Shown one piece after another: positions 1 to 9,138 of a stretch of DNA of 64,000 bases. The stretch comes from an uncultured Verrucomicrobiae bacterium. Lineage in GTDB: Bacteria; Verrucomicrobiota; Verrucomicrobiia; Limisphaerales; AAA164-E04. A program made the translations under genes and the position numbers. Position 1 is the first letter of the stretch. Each line of letters opens with the position of its first letter. The DNA lies in assembly GCA_951813855.1 (NCBI GenBank), contig OX638380.1, positions 2,620,876-2,684,875 of the forward strand, read 5' to 3'. A model generated the notes under the pieces. That model ran no database searches. It had not been told where the DNA came from and worked only from the letters and a program-made list of their open reading frames with translations.

Positions 1-52
1 GGCTCTCAACGCCAGCCGCCTGCACCCGATTCAATCCCTGCGCCATGAGTGA
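1..52 (+). CDS. C-terminal end of an FtsX/LolC-E-type ABC permease (partial)
   Basis: Only the last 16 codons lie in the window, read in the frame starting at base 2 and ending with TGA at 50-52. The tail contains [10 protein letters not shown], which matches the typical ending (LxPIExLRxE) of MacB/LolC/LolE-type permeases; the permease at 34840-36159 ends the same way (LDPIEALRHE). The stop codon overlaps the start of the downstream LolD-type ATPase gene by 8 bp, so both would form one lipoprotein-release or MacB-like exporter. The substrate cannot be read from this fragment. Confidence 0.7.
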   Translation, partial: ALNASRLHPIQSLRHE

Positions 53-719
53 TCCCTTGCTCGTCGGCGAGGAAATCGTCAAAGGCTTCCGCCTCGGCAA
101 AAAAACCATCGACGTGCTACAAGGGGTCAATCTCGAAATCGCCGAACGGGATTATCTCGCCATTCACGGCGCCTCGGGCGCCGGCAAGAGCACCCTGCTC
201 CATTTGCTCGGTGGATTGGACGCCGTAGACTCCGGAGCGGTACGCTTTCGAAACCGGAATCTAGGCGCCCTCAACGCCCGGGAACTCTCCTACTTGCGCA
301 ACCGGGAAATCGGCTTCGTCTTCCAGGCGTATCACCTGTTTCCGGAATTCAACGCTCTGGAAAACGTCTGCTTGCCCGGAAAGATTTCGCGGCGGCCGGC
401 CGCCTCCCTGCGCCGCCGGGCGGACGAACTGCTGCAACGGGTCGGGCTCGCGGAGCGCTGGGACCACCGTCCCAGCGAATTGTCCGGCGGCGAACAACAA
501 CGGGTGGCCATCGCTCGCGCTCTCATCAACGATCCTTCACTGTTGCTGGCCGACGAACCGACCGGCAATCTCGATTCAATAACCGGCAACGACATCATCT
601 CGCTATTAAAGGAGTTGCGCCGGGAATTTTCGATCGCACTGGTCCTCGCGACTCACGATCTGGACATCGGCGCCCAAGCGGAACGGGTCGTGCATCTGAC
701 CGACGGTCACCTGGCCTGA
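45..719 (+). CDS. lolD: LolD-type ABC transporter ATP-binding protein
   Basis: Cytoplasmic ATPase subunit of an exporter of the LolCDE/MacB class, which drives lipoprotein release or substrate extrusion from the inner membrane. The 224-residue length is normal for LolD. Visible motifs are Walker A GASGAGKS (42-49), Q-loop [12 protein letters not shown] (about 91-102), signature LSGGEQQ (146-152), Walker [14 protein letters not shown] (from 166) and the switch histidine in ATHD near residue 205. The gene overlaps the 3' end of the permease gene (bases 1-52), so the pair is co-translated. LolD and MacB ATPases are hard to separate by sequence alone; the lack of a fused membrane domain and the short length favour LolD. 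Confidence 0.85.
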   Translation: MSDPLLVGEEIVKGFRLGKKTIDVLQGVNLEIAERDYLAIHGASGAGKSTLLHLLGGLDAVDSGAVRFRNRNLGALNARELSYLRNREIGFVFQAYHLFPEFNALENVCLPGKISRRPAASLRRRADELLQRVGLAERWDHRPSELSGGEQQRVAIARALINDPSLLLADEPTGNLDSITGNDIISLLKELRREFSIALVLATHDLDIGAQAERVVHLTDGHLA

Positions 720-780
720 AACCCTCGATCGTCGCGATCTGCGCTTGCCGGATTTGCGCCGCTCCTTTTGGATAGGTACC

Positions 781-1932
781 ATGACTTGGTTTATTCGCCG
801 ATCGCGCCGGCTACTCGCCCTGCTCGCCCTCGGGCCGGGACTAACGATCGCGGAATCCTATCGGCTCTACGTCGGCACTTACACCGGCGGCGAAAGCCAG
901 GGGATCTACGTCTGCGAATTTCGCTCCGAAACCGGCGAACTTACCGAAGCGCGCCTGGCCGCCGCGACCCAGAATCCCTCGTTCCTCGCGCTTTCCCCCG
1001 ACCGCCGCTATCTCTACGCCGTCAGAGAAACCGGAAAATTCCAAGACCAGGATTCGGGCGGAGTAAGCGCTTGGCGCCTCGGGGACGACGGTTCGCTGAC
1101 CCTGATTAACGAACTGGCCACCGGCGGCGGAGCTCCCTGTCATCTGGCGATCGACCGCAGCGGCAAGCATCTGCTGGTGGCCAATTACAGCGGCGGCAAC
1201 GTCGCCGTATTCCGCTTGGGCGAGGACGGCCGGCTCGAACGGCGCACCGAACTGGTTCAGCATCTCGGCTCCGGCCCCGATCTCCGGCGGCAAACGGCTC
1301 CGCACGCCCATTCGATCAATCTGGACCGCCGGGACCGCTTCGCCGTCGCCGCCGACCTGGGAATCGACCGCCTGTTCGTCTATCCCCTGCAGCCCGATAC
1401 CGGTCGATTGGACTTGGCTCGGGCTCGAGCCGTACCGCTCCAACCGGGTTCCGGACCCCGCCACCTAGCGTTTCACCCGTCCCGGGATTTAGCGTTCGTC
1501 AATGGAGAACTGGACTCTACCCTGACCAGTCTGAGCTACGACCCCGAACGGGGAAACCTGAGTATTCTGGACGTGCGATCCACCCTGCCGCCGGACTACC
1601 GGGAACGCAGCCATACAGCCGAAGTCCTCGTGCATCCTTCCGGTAAATTCGTCTACGTTTCCAATCGCGGCCACGATTCCATCGCGGTATTCGGCTTGAA
1701 CGAAGGCAACGGAAAATTAACCCCGGTCGAACAGGAACCGGTGCAGGGCCGAACGCCCAGGAACTTTAACGTTACTCCCGACGGCAAGCATTTATTCGCC
1801 GCCAATCAGCATTCCGGGACCGTCGTCGTCTTCCGCATCGACGCCGATACGGGGGCGCTGGAACCGACCGGAACTTCCCTTCGGATTCCGACTCCGGTAT
1901 GTCTTAAATTCATGAACTGGCAAGATCGATGA
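781..1932 (+). CDS. Exported lactonase-family beta-propeller (6-phosphogluconolactonase type)
   Basis: 383-residue protein of the YbhE/Pgl lactonase family (seven-bladed propeller, PF10282 type), which in well-studied members hydrolyses 6-phosphogluconolactone. Family hallmarks are YVGTYTGGESQGIY near the N-terminus, repeated blades with LALSPDRRYLYAV, HLAIDRSGKHLLVANYSGGNV and FHPSRDLAFVNGE, and a closing blade with TPDGKHLFAANQHSGTVVVF. ATG 781 is preferred because it is followed at once by a basic, hydrophobic signal-like segment (RRSRRLLALLALGPGL); a TTG at 745 is possible. The signal peptide implies export, so a role on other lactones or sugars is possible. Its stop overlaps the next start by 4 bp (ATGA). 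Confidence 0.8.
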   Translation: MTWFIRRSRRLLALLALGPGLTIAESYRLYVGTYTGGESQGIYVCEFRSETGELTEARLAAATQNPSFLALSPDRRYLYAVRETGKFQDQDSGGVSAWRLGDDGSLTLINELATGGGAPCHLAIDRSGKHLLVANYSGGNVAVFRLGEDGRLERRTELVQHLGSGPDLRRQTAPHAHSINLDRRDRFAVAADLGIDRLFVYPLQPDTGRLDLARARAVPLQPGSGPRHLAFHPSRDLAFVNGELDSTLTSLSYDPERGNLSILDVRSTLPPDYRERSHTAEVLVHPSGKFVYVSNRGHDSIAVFGLNEGNGKLTPVEQEPVQGRTPRNFNVTPDGKHLFAANQHSGTVVVFRIDADTGALEPTGTSLRIPTPVCLKFMNWQDR

Positions 1933-4280
1933 AACGATTATTCCCGCTCGGTATCCTGACGCTTGCCCTGGCGCTCGCCGCGCCGTTTTCCGGATTGGCG
2001 CAAAATTCCTGGATCAAAGACGTTCAAGTCGAATACCAACCTTTCGCCGCCGCTACCACGCGACTGCTCAACGCCCTGACCTTGGCGGGGGCTCCCCTGT
2101 CCGAGGCCGATCGCCGAAACATCGCCACGGCCATGGCTTTGGAAAACCGCGAGGAAGCGGTGACGCGAATGCAATCGATCCTCGATCGATACGCCATCGT
2201 CGGCGTGCACATCAATCCGGAGAGCCGGGTCAAGGTACTGGAAGGACTCGCCGCCCGGGAACTGGTCGAACAGGGCTGGCGCACTTTTTTAGTCAAAGTA
2301 CACAACGAAGCCGGCATCACTCCCCGGCTCCAGGCTCAAAGCCCCCATGCCGCCCCGTCCTACCGGCGCAGTACCGGTTCGCCCGAACCCCAACGGATCA
2401 TCACGCCCGCTGACCAGGATCATCGCTTTCTCGATCTCAAAATGATCGAACGGCCGCCGCTTAATCCCCGATTATCCGGACTGGAACTCGAATACCGGAT
2501 CATCCAGTTCTACAGCCGGGACCGCGGCCCGCGGGAAGCCGAACTGGGCTTTCACGTCGGACAGGGCACTCAGGATATCGGATTTCGCAACGCGGTTTCG
2601 TTACTGTTCAACTGCCGCCCCGCGGTCGAGGTCAAACTCGCCATCGCTGATCACGACGGCAGTCCTGCCACGGCCGGACTGGTCGTTCGAGACCGTCACG
2701 GCCGGATCTATCCCAATCCCGCTCGCCGGCTGGCGCCGGATTTTTTCTTCCACGATCAGGTATACCGAACCGACGGCGAAACTCTCCTGCTGCCTCCCGG
2801 CGACTATACCGTCACCCTCTCCCGCGGTCCGGAGTACTTGACCCGAAACCACCAGTTGCAGATTCGCGAAGGAGTCGAATCGCAAACCGCTTCTTTCAAA
2901 CTCGAACGCTGGATTCACGCCCGGGCTCGCGGCTGGATTTCCGGCGATCACCACGTTCACGCCGCCGGATGCGCCCATTACGAGAACCCGACCGAAGGCG
3001 TCTCTCCCGGCGACATGATGCGCCATATTCTGGGAGAAGATCTGAACGTCGGTTGCGTTCTCTCCTGGGGGCCCTGCTGGTACGCCCAGAAAGATTATTT
3101 CGAGGGCCGCACCTCGCCCCTTTCCGTTCCGGACCATCTCATGCGCTACGACGTGGAAGTCAGCGGTTTCCCTTCTTCCCACGCCGGGCACCTCTGCCTG
3201 CTCAACCTCAAAGAAGACGATTATCCGGAAACGACCCGCATCGAACAATGGCCCAGCTGGACCCTGCCGGTATTGCAATGGGGCCAACGCCAAGGAGGCG
3301 TCGTCGGGTACAGCCATAGCGGCTGGGGACTCGAACTCCCGGATTACGCTCCCGACGGCCGCCGGGTGGCCGCCGGACGAGCCGCCGATATCTTGCCCGA
3401 TTACGCCATGCCGCCCTTCGACGGCATCGGGGCCAACGAATACGTCGTCACCGTCGCTCACGGCGCCTGCGATTTCATCTCCACGGTCGATACTCCGGCC
3501 ATCTGGGAATTGAATATCTGGTACCACACCCTCAATTGCGGTTTTCGCGCCCGCATCAGCGGCGAAACGGATTTTCCCTGCATCTACGGCGACCGGGTAG
3601 GTCTGGGACGGGTTTACGTCAAACTCGATGCGAAATCGGATTTCACCTTCGATCAATGGATCGCGGGAGTGAAAGACGGGAGAAGTTACTGCGGCGACGG
3701 GCGGAGCCACCTGTTCGATTTCCGAGTCGACGGCGTGGCCTTGGGCGAACCCGGCTCCGGCGGCGAACTCAGTCAACTCGACCTCCCGACTCCCGGCAAG
3801 GTCAAGGTATCGCTGGAAGCCGCCGCCCTGCTCGCTCCGGAACCGAACGCCCATACCGAAGCGATTCGGCAACGCCGGCTGGATCACAAACCCTATTGGC
3901 ACCTCGAGCGCTGCCGGATCGGCCAATCCCGAAAAGTCCCGGTGGAAATCGTCCTCAACGGCCGGCCGGTCGCCCGCCGGGAATTGGAAGCCGACGGAAC
4001 GCCCCGGCTCCTGGAGTTCGAAATCGACGTCCCCCGTTCTTCCTGGATCGCCGCCCGGATCTTGCCCGCGGTTCACACCAATCCGATTTTCGTCGAAGTC
4101 GCCGGACAACCGATCCGCGCCAGCCGCCGGAGCGCCCAATGGTGCCTGGAAGCCGTCGACGTCTGCTGGAATTCGAAACAGGGACGCATTCGCCCCCGGG
4201 AACGGGAAGCTGCGAGCCAGGCCTACGAACAAGCCCGCCAAACCTACCGCCGGATTCTCGCGGAATCCGATATCGACTGA
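1929..4280 (+). CDS. Secreted CehA/McbA-like PHP-domain metallohydrolase
   Basis: 783-residue exported protein. Residues 1-24 form a signal peptide (KRLFPLGILTLALALAAPFSGLAQ). The first 320 residues are a variable, mainly beta region; at about residue 340 the motif GDHHVHAAGCAH marks the start of a PHP-type metal-dependent hydrolase domain, with further metal-ligand candidates in SHSGWG and VTVAHG and a late GETDFP motif. This arrangement is typical of CehA/McbA-family proteins annotated in PVC bacteria; characterised members hydrolyse carbamate or phosphoester bonds, but the substrate here is unknown. The start overlaps the preceding stop (ATGA), and proB follows after 3 bp, so it may be translationally coupled to both. 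Confidence 0.7.
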   Translation: MKRLFPLGILTLALALAAPFSGLAQNSWIKDVQVEYQPFAAATTRLLNALTLAGAPLSEADRRNIATAMALENREEAVTRMQSILDRYAIVGVHINPESRVKVLEGLAARELVEQGWRTFLVKVHNEAGITPRLQAQSPHAAPSYRRSTGSPEPQRIITPADQDHRFLDLKMIERPPLNPRLSGLELEYRIIQFYSRDRGPREAELGFHVGQGTQDIGFRNAVSLLFNCRPAVEVKLAIADHDGSPATAGLVVRDRHGRIYPNPARRLAPDFFFHDQVYRTDGETLLLPPGDYTVTLSRGPEYLTRNHQLQIREGVESQTASFKLERWIHARARGWISGDHHVHAAGCAHYENPTEGVSPGDMMRHILGEDLNVGCVLSWGPCWYAQKDYFEGRTSPLSVPDHLMRYDVEVSGFPSSHAGHLCLLNLKEDDYPETTRIEQWPSWTLPVLQWGQRQGGVVGYSHSGWGLELPDYAPDGRRVAAGRAADILPDYAMPPFDGIGANEYVVTVAHGACDFISTVDTPAIWELNIWYHTLNCGFRARISGETDFPCIYGDRVGLGRVYVKLDAKSDFTFDQWIAGVKDGRSYCGDGRSHLFDFRVDGVALGEPGSGGELSQLDLPTPGKVKVSLEAAALLAPEPNAHTEAIRQRRLDHKPYWHLERCRIGQSRKVPVEIVLNGRPVARRELEADGTPRLLEFEIDVPRSSWIAARILPAVHTNPIFVEVAGQPIRASRRSAQWCLEAVDVCWNSKQGRIRPREREAASQAYEQARQTYRRILAESDID

Positions 4281-4283
4281 GGT

Positions 4284-5360
4284 ATGTCCCGGGAGGAGTT
4301 GCATCGATGCACCCGAATCGTCGTCAAGTTCGGAACCGGCATCCTAACCGACGAACGCAATCTGCTGAATACGGCCAAGATCGAACGATTGGTCGATCAA
4401 ATCGCGGCGTTGCACCGTCAGGATAAGGAAATCGTCATCGTCACTTCCGGGGCGGTCGGCGCCGGGATGGGCATCCTCGAACTGAAAAAACGCCCGACTC
4501 TCATTCCTCAACTACAGGCTTGCGCAGCCTTGGGACAACCGCAACTCGTCTCGACCTACCAACAGCTGTTCGCCGCTCGGCAAATCCGTACGGCTCAGGT
4601 ATTGCTGACCCGCCAGGATTTAAAAGATCACGATCGCCATCTCAACGCGCGCAGCACGCTTACCACCCTGCTCGCCCAAAAAATCGTACCGATCGTCAAC
4701 GAAAACGACACCGTCTCGGTCGCGGAACTCAAATTCGGCGACAACGACATCCTCTCATCGCTGGTCGCCTGCCTGTTGCCCTCGGATCTACTGATCATGC
4801 TGACCACCGCCGACGGTTTGATCGACCAGTTCGATACCCGGAACGCCCGAAGAATCGGCATTGTCGAAACCGTCGATCGCCGGATCGAGCGAATCGCCAA
4901 GGACACGAAGCAGCCGACGGCGACCGGCGGCATGACGTCCAAACTCCAGGCGGCGAAAATCGCCAGCCGTTCCGGAATTCCCACCCTGATCGGTTCCGGG
5001 CAAAAACCCGATACGCTCCAGTGCGTGATGGCCGGAGAAGACGAAGGCACGCTGATCCTGTCCTCGGCACCCCGGCTCAAAGGGAAGAAACGCTGGATCG
5101 CTTTCTTTCACCATCCCCGAGGCAGCCTGATCGTCGACGACGGAGCCAAGATCGCCTTGCGGGAAAACGGCAAAAGCCTGTTGGCCAAGGGAGTCGTCAG
5201 AACCGAAGGCGAGTTCGAACGCGACGAGGTCGTTTCGGTCTGCGATCTGAACGGCGCCGAATTCGGCCGAGGCATGGTGGATCTGGATTCTGCGGGATTC
5301 GCCTCCCGGCCGATTCCCGTCAAAATCGCCGTGCACCGCAACCGCTTGGTCATTCTTTAG
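4284..5360 (+). CDS. proB: Glutamate 5-kinase
   Basis: Catalyses ATP-dependent phosphorylation of L-glutamate, the first step of proline synthesis. The 358-residue length fits the full bacterial form: an amino-acid-kinase domain (about 10-255) followed by a PUA domain (about 275-355). Family motifs are VVKFGTGILT (nucleotide/substrate loop), IVTSGAVGAGMG, QLLFAARQI, FNARSTL-type segment NARSTL, NENDTVS, KFGDNDILSS, TTADGL and GTGGM-like ATGGMTSKLQAA. No proA is adjacent; it sits between the PHP hydrolase gene (3 bp upstream) and mazG (4 bp downstream), so it looks like a member of a compact mixed operon. Confidence 0.95.
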   Translation: MSREELHRCTRIVVKFGTGILTDERNLLNTAKIERLVDQIAALHRQDKEIVIVTSGAVGAGMGILELKKRPTLIPQLQACAALGQPQLVSTYQQLFAARQIRTAQVLLTRQDLKDHDRHLNARSTLTTLLAQKIVPIVNENDTVSVAELKFGDNDILSSLVACLLPSDLLIMLTTADGLIDQFDTRNARRIGIVETVDRRIERIAKDTKQPTATGGMTSKLQAAKIASRSGIPTLIGSGQKPDTLQCVMAGEDEGTLILSSAPRLKGKKRWIAFFHHPRGSLIVDDGAKIALRENGKSLLAKGVVRTEGEFERDEVVSVCDLNGAEFGRGMVDLDSAGFASRPIPVKIAVHRNRLVIL

Positions 5361-5364
5361 CTCG

Positions 5365-6126
5365 ATGAAACCACCCGACCCCGCTCTTCCGGCCCTCGAC
5401 CGGCTCCTGAAAATCATGGCCGCCTTGCGTTCGCCCGAAGGTTGCCCCTGGGACCGGGAACAAAACCATCACTCTCTCCGCTTCCATGCCGTCGAGGAAG
5501 TTTACGAACTCATGGACGCCATCGAGGCCAACGACGAACCGGCGATGATCGAAGAACTCGGCGACGTGCTGCTCCAAGTCGTTTTTCACTGTCAATTGGG
5601 GAAAGAGCGCGAAGCTTTCGATTTCGAACGGGTTTGCCTGGCGATCGTCGACAAACTGATCCGGCGGCATCCTCACGTGTTCGGCGAAGTCCGAATCGAA
5701 TCCACGGAACAAGTCTTGCGGCAATGGGAAGAAATCAAAAACGCCGGACCGGGAAGCGAAAAACGCGCCTCGGTCTTCGACGGCATTCCGCGTCGGCTTC
5801 CGGCCCTGCAATACGCCGACGAACTGATCAAACGAGCCCGGAAAAATCCGGACTTCGCCCCGCTCAGCGATCCGGAAACTTCCCCGGCGGAAAACCTCGG
5901 CAAAGCGCTCTTCGCCCTGACTCAAGCGGCCCGGCAACAGGGAACTTCCGCCGAAGATCTGTTGCGGCAGGAAAATCGGCGGCAAGAACGAGCCTGGCGG
6001 CTGGCCGAAAATAAACGCCGCCGCGCTCGAAGCGCGTTCAATTCATCCAGCTCGGAAAAGGTTTCCGGCGATCCTCCGGCACCTTTTGGTAGCGTCGATG
6101 CCACTGAAAAGTCCAGACGTCCTTAG
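5365..6126 (+). CDS. mazG: MazG nucleoside triphosphate pyrophosphohydrolase with an abnormal C-terminus
   Basis: Hydrolyses (d)NTPs to NMP and pyrophosphate as a house-cleaning or stress enzyme. The N-terminal half is a canonical MazG domain: [12 protein letters not shown], the metal-binding EEVYE helix, then [13 protein letters not shown] and RRHPHVFG. The second MazG-like repeat is reduced; the matching helix ([25 protein letters not shown]) is present but the usual EExxE cluster before it is missing. The last 29 codons (6038-6126) run antisense through the 3' end of the convergent prepilin gene, giving a low-complexity tail that family members do not have. The tail may be a by-product of the rearrangement that placed the prepilin pair here. 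Confidence 0.9.
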   Translation: MKPPDPALPALDRLLKIMAALRSPEGCPWDREQNHHSLRFHAVEEVYELMDAIEANDEPAMIEELGDVLLQVVFHCQLGKEREAFDFERVCLAIVDKLIRRHPHVFGEVRIESTEQVLRQWEEIKNAGPGSEKRASVFDGIPRRLPALQYADELIKRARKNPDFAPLSDPETSPAENLGKALFALTQAARQQGTSAEDLLRQENRRQERAWRLAENKRRRARSAFNSSSSEKVSGDPPAPFGSVDATEKSRRP

Positions 6127-6913
6127 GGTTATTGGTGGAGTCGACATGCTGATCGAAAAAGACGATGTTGATCCCTCGATTATGACGCTCGATGGCGAAG
6201 TGCGCCGATTCGAAACCATAGCCCATCCAATGACCGTTATACGAGGGGGCCTGGTCTTTGTTGGCGTTCCGATGATCCGGCCCGCCTCCCCGCCACATGC
6301 TATCCAGGAACAAGGGGATTTCGGTCGCCGCATGACTTCCGATCTTGTCGAAACCGTTCCAATGATCGACCGCCTGACGTCCCTGGATGGCGTTCACGTT
6401 GGGCAAGGGATCGTAAGCCCAGTTGTTGTTGCTGTAACTGCTGACCCGCCATTTCATGTCCTGTCCGCCTTTACTATGATACACCGGAAACTGGTAGGCG
6501 GTATGCGGGCCGCCATAGACCAAGGCTTGGCCAGCCGGGATATCGATCGGCACCTTCAATTCTCTTTGCCCGGCGGAATTTCCCCGACGATGCTTGGCGT
6601 CGGGACACAGCAGCAACCAGGGTTTTTCCTCGTAATGATGCGCTAACGCATGAACCCACTCGCCCCGAGCCCACCCGATATCCCCGTTACTAAATTTACC
6701 GTCGTTTTCGTCAACGTAGAAAGCCCAGATCAACCCCCATTGCTTGAGATTGGAAACGCAATTGATCGACTTGGCCCGATCCTTGGCCTTGCTCAGAGCC
6801 GGCAAGAGCATGCCCGCCAAAATAGCGATAATGGCGATCACCACCAACAACTCGATCAAAGTAAATCCGTTTCCTTCCCTGCCGAAGGCCGTTCGCGCCA
6901 TACTTCTTTTCAT
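6038..6913 (-). CDS. Prepilin-like secreted protein with N-terminal methylation motif, copy 1
   Basis: 291-residue protein of the large PVC family of type II secretion/type IV pilin-like proteins. It has a short basic leader, then the prepilin peptidase site and hydrophobic helix [17 protein letters not shown], followed by [12 protein letters not shown] and a globular region rich in W, H and N. The mature protein would be processed by PilD/GspO and exported; the function of this family (often called xcpT or DUF1559-like) is unknown. ATG 6913 is chosen because AAAGGA lies 10 nt upstream and the leader then has normal length. It is nearly identical to the gene at 7394-8269. Its 3' end overlaps the MazG reading frame by 89 bp. 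Confidence 0.85.
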   Translation of the reverse strand: MKRSMARTAFGREGNGFTLIELLVVIAIIAILAGMLLPALSKAKDRAKSINCVSNLKQWGLIWAFYVDENDGKFSNGDIGWARGEWVHALAHHYEEKPWLLLCPDAKHRRGNSAGQRELKVPIDIPAGQALVYGGPHTAYQFPVYHSKGGQDMKWRVSSYSNNNWAYDPLPNVNAIQGRQAVDHWNGFDKIGSHAATEIPLFLDSMWRGGGPDHRNANKDQAPSYNGHWMGYGFESAHFAIERHNRGINIVFFDQHVDSTNNPKDVWTFQWHRRYQKVPEDRRKPFPSWMN

Positions 6914-7393
6914 ACTCCGATATTCCTTTGTTAAAAACGACTTCGAAAAAACCGCAGCTTCCAGCGGCAAGCCGTAATGTTAATGGGTTCGGAGATATTC
7001 GACACCGTTGAACCTCTAATGGCAAGCACAATTCGAATCGGCCTCCCAATTCCACTCGTTCGGCTTCATCCAATTTCCGGCAATCCGACCGTTCGCCGCT
7101 CGATCGGGTAACGTCTCGAAGCCAACAGTCTTCTCCCCTCCGTTTCCCGATCGACGACCGAGATTGCGGAATCAAGAAAACCGGCGAAATTCTCACGGGC
7201 GCGGCCGGATTCCGGAAAACGTCCGCAGCCGAATGATCGGAGCCGAGGGAACACCTCGAGAAGTCCGGCGGGAGACATGCCTCGTCCGCTTTCCGCCTGA
7301 AGTAAACCTCACGGACTTACCGGACGCGGCCGACTTCCCCGACCGCCCGGCGGCCTGCCCGACAGTACCGCCGGCGGCGGCGGCGGTACGAAT
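6914..7393. other. 480-bp spacer between the two prepilin genes
   Basis: I see no credible gene here; the open frames lack the codon texture of neighbours. On the minus strand, 5 nt past the stop of copy 2, a perfect 8-bp inverted repeat (GTACCGCC at 7365-7372, GGCGGTAC at 7382-7389) encloses a GGCGGCGGC loop. It has no T-run, so it is at best a weak or factor-dependent terminator. The spacer should also hold the promoter of copy 1, but I cannot pick out a good -35/-10 pair. Confidence 0.5.
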
Positions 7394-8269
7394 TCAATTC
7401 ATCCAGGCCGGAAAAGTTTTCCGGCGGTTCTGCGGCACCTTCTGATAACGGCGATGCCACTGAAAAGTCCAAATCTCCTTGGGGTTATTGGTGGCATCCA
7501 CGTGCTGGTCGAAGAAAATCATATTGATTCCCCGATTATGGCGTTCGATGGCAAAGTGCATCGATTCATGCCCCGCTCCGATCCAATGGCCGTTGTAATC
7601 GGGAGCTCGGTCCTTGGCAGGAATCCGATCATCCGGCCCGCCTCCCCGCCACATGGAATCCATAAACAGCGGAATTTCGGTCGAGGCATGGCTGCCGATC
7701 TTATCGAAGCCGTTCCAATGATCGACCGCCTGCCGTCCCTGAATCACGTTCACGTTGGATAGCGGATCGTAAGCCCAGTTGTTGTTGCTGTAACTGCTGA
7801 CCCGCCATTCCATGTCTTGACCGATTTTACTGTGATAGACCGGAAACTGGTAAGCGGTGTGCGGGCCGCCGTAGACCAAGGCTTGGCCGGCCGGGGTATC
7901 GATCGGCACCCTCAATTCTCTTTGCCCGGCGGAATTTCCCCGTCGATGCTTGGCGTCGGGACACAGCAGCAACCAGGGTTTTTCCTCGTAATGATGCGCC
8001 AGCGCGTGGACCCATTCGCCTCGGGCCCAACCGATATCGCCGTTACTGAATTTTCCGTCGTTTTCGTCGACGTAGAAAGCCCAGATCAACCCCCATTGCT
8101 TGAGGTTGGAAACGCAGTTAATCGACTTGGCCCGATCCTTGGCCTTGCTCAGGGCCGGCAAAAGCATCCCCGCCAATATGGCGATAATTGCGATGACGAC
8201 CAACAACTCGATCAGAGTAAAACCGTCCCCAGCCCGACCGCGGCGAGTCCAGTTGCTTTCCCGATTCAT
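7394..8269 (-). CDS. Prepilin-like secreted protein with N-terminal methylation motif, copy 2
   Basis: 291 residues, exactly the length of copy 1 at 6038-6913, and the two differ at only about two dozen positions by eye after the leader. It has the same architecture: [17 protein letters not shown] prepilin helix, [16 protein letters not shown], and a C-terminal region ending in FPAWMN. ATG 8269 is chosen over 8278 because an AAAGGA sequence sits 9 nt before it, matching the arrangement in copy 1. Similarity between the copies continues to the stop codon and then ends abruptly, consistent with a recent duplication of the coding unit. The leaders before the prepilin cleavage site differ ([15 protein letters not shown] against [15 protein letters not shown]). 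Confidence 0.85.
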   Translation of the reverse strand: MNRESNWTRRGRAGDGFTLIELLVVIAIIAILAGMLLPALSKAKDRAKSINCVSNLKQWGLIWAFYVDENDGKFSNGDIGWARGEWVHALAHHYEEKPWLLLCPDAKHRRGNSAGQRELRVPIDTPAGQALVYGGPHTAYQFPVYHSKIGQDMEWRVSSYSNNNWAYDPLSNVNVIQGRQAVDHWNGFDKIGSHASTEIPLFMDSMWRGGGPDDRIPAKDRAPDYNGHWIGAGHESMHFAIERHNRGINMIFFDQHVDATNNPKEIWTFQWHRRYQKVPQNRRKTFPAWMN

Positions 8270-8447
8270 TTCCCCCATTCCTTTCTTAAACGTTCGTTCC
8301 GGACCGCCGGCGCTTGGTACCGGTTGAAGCCAAATTGAACCGGGACAGTGTAACCGCTGCTACGAAGGTAAGAAAAGCACAAACGACCTGAGCCATCTCT
8401 TCCGGTTAGGCGTTGCGATTATCGGCGATTCTGCTAGGCTATGCGCC

Positions 8448-9128
8448 GTGGAAAACGCTTCGGCAACCAGCCGGAACTATTCCGGACGACTGATCGCCGT
8501 GGAAGGGCTGGACGGTTCGGGAAAATCGACGCAGATTTACCTCATCAAAAGGTGGCTGGAACAACAGGGACTAAGGGTCTTTTTCAGCAAATGGAACTCT
8601 TCCATCTTGGTTAAATCCGCCACCAGCAAAGGCAAGAATCGGACCTTGCTTACCCCGACGACTTTCAGCCTCATCCACGCCACCGATTTCGCCGATCGTT
8701 ACGAACGGCAGTTGGTGCCCTTGCTGCGCGCCGGTTACATCGTCCTGTGCGACCGTTATGTCTATACCGCCTTCGCCCGGGACACCGTGCGGGGCTGTCC
8801 TCCCGACTGGGTGCGAGGCATTTACGATTTCGCGGCCACTCCCGATATCGTCTTCTTCCTCAAGGCCGATCTGGAAACCTCGCTCCACCGGATCGTGCAG
8901 AACCGAACCCAACTGAAGTATTTCGAAGCCGGCATGGATCTCAAACTCTCCTCCGATATCCAGGAAAGCTTCCGCATCTTTCAATCCCGCATTCTCGAGC
9001 AGTACCTGGCAATGAGCACGGAATTCGACTTCACCCTGATCGACGCCAATCGCCTGATCGAGGAACAACAAAGCGTGTTGCGCCGGATCATCGCCGCCCG
9101 GATCGATCTCGACGACTATCGCAGTTGA
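8448..9128 (+). CDS. Thymidylate kinase-like P-loop kinase, copy 1
   Basis: 226-residue NMP-kinase-fold protein resembling dTMP kinase (dTMP to dTDP). The Walker A is GLDGSGKST (20-28), and the substrate-binding DRY triplet lies at 102-104 after the helix ATDFADRYERQLVPLLRAG. Classical Tmk proteins have a DRxxH-type helix and DRYxDSSxAYQG; here the latter reads DRYVYTAFARD, so this is a divergent branch. The only usable in-frame start is GTG 8448. It is followed 10 bp later by a second gene of the same type, so the two proteins may have divided roles or act together. No other nucleotide gene is adjacent. Confidence 0.75.
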   Translation: MENASATSRNYSGRLIAVEGLDGSGKSTQIYLIKRWLEQQGLRVFFSKWNSSILVKSATSKGKNRTLLTPTTFSLIHATDFADRYERQLVPLLRAGYIVLCDRYVYTAFARDTVRGCPPDWVRGIYDFAATPDIVFFLKADLETSLHRIVQNRTQLKYFEAGMDLKLSSDIQESFRIFQSRILEQYLAMSTEFDFTLIDANRLIEEQQSVLRRIIAARIDLDDYRS

Positions 9129-9138
9129 TTCGCTGGCC

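Noticed and set aside
2601..4304. Long antisense open frame (567 codons) opposite the PHP hydrolase gene
   Set aside because: It mirrors the codon bias of the real gene on the other strand, has no family motifs, and the plus-strand protein has a signal peptide and metal motifs.
7365..7389. Hairpin after prepilin copy 2 as an intrinsic terminator
   Set aside because: An 8-bp stem without any T-run; kept only as a note within the spacer.
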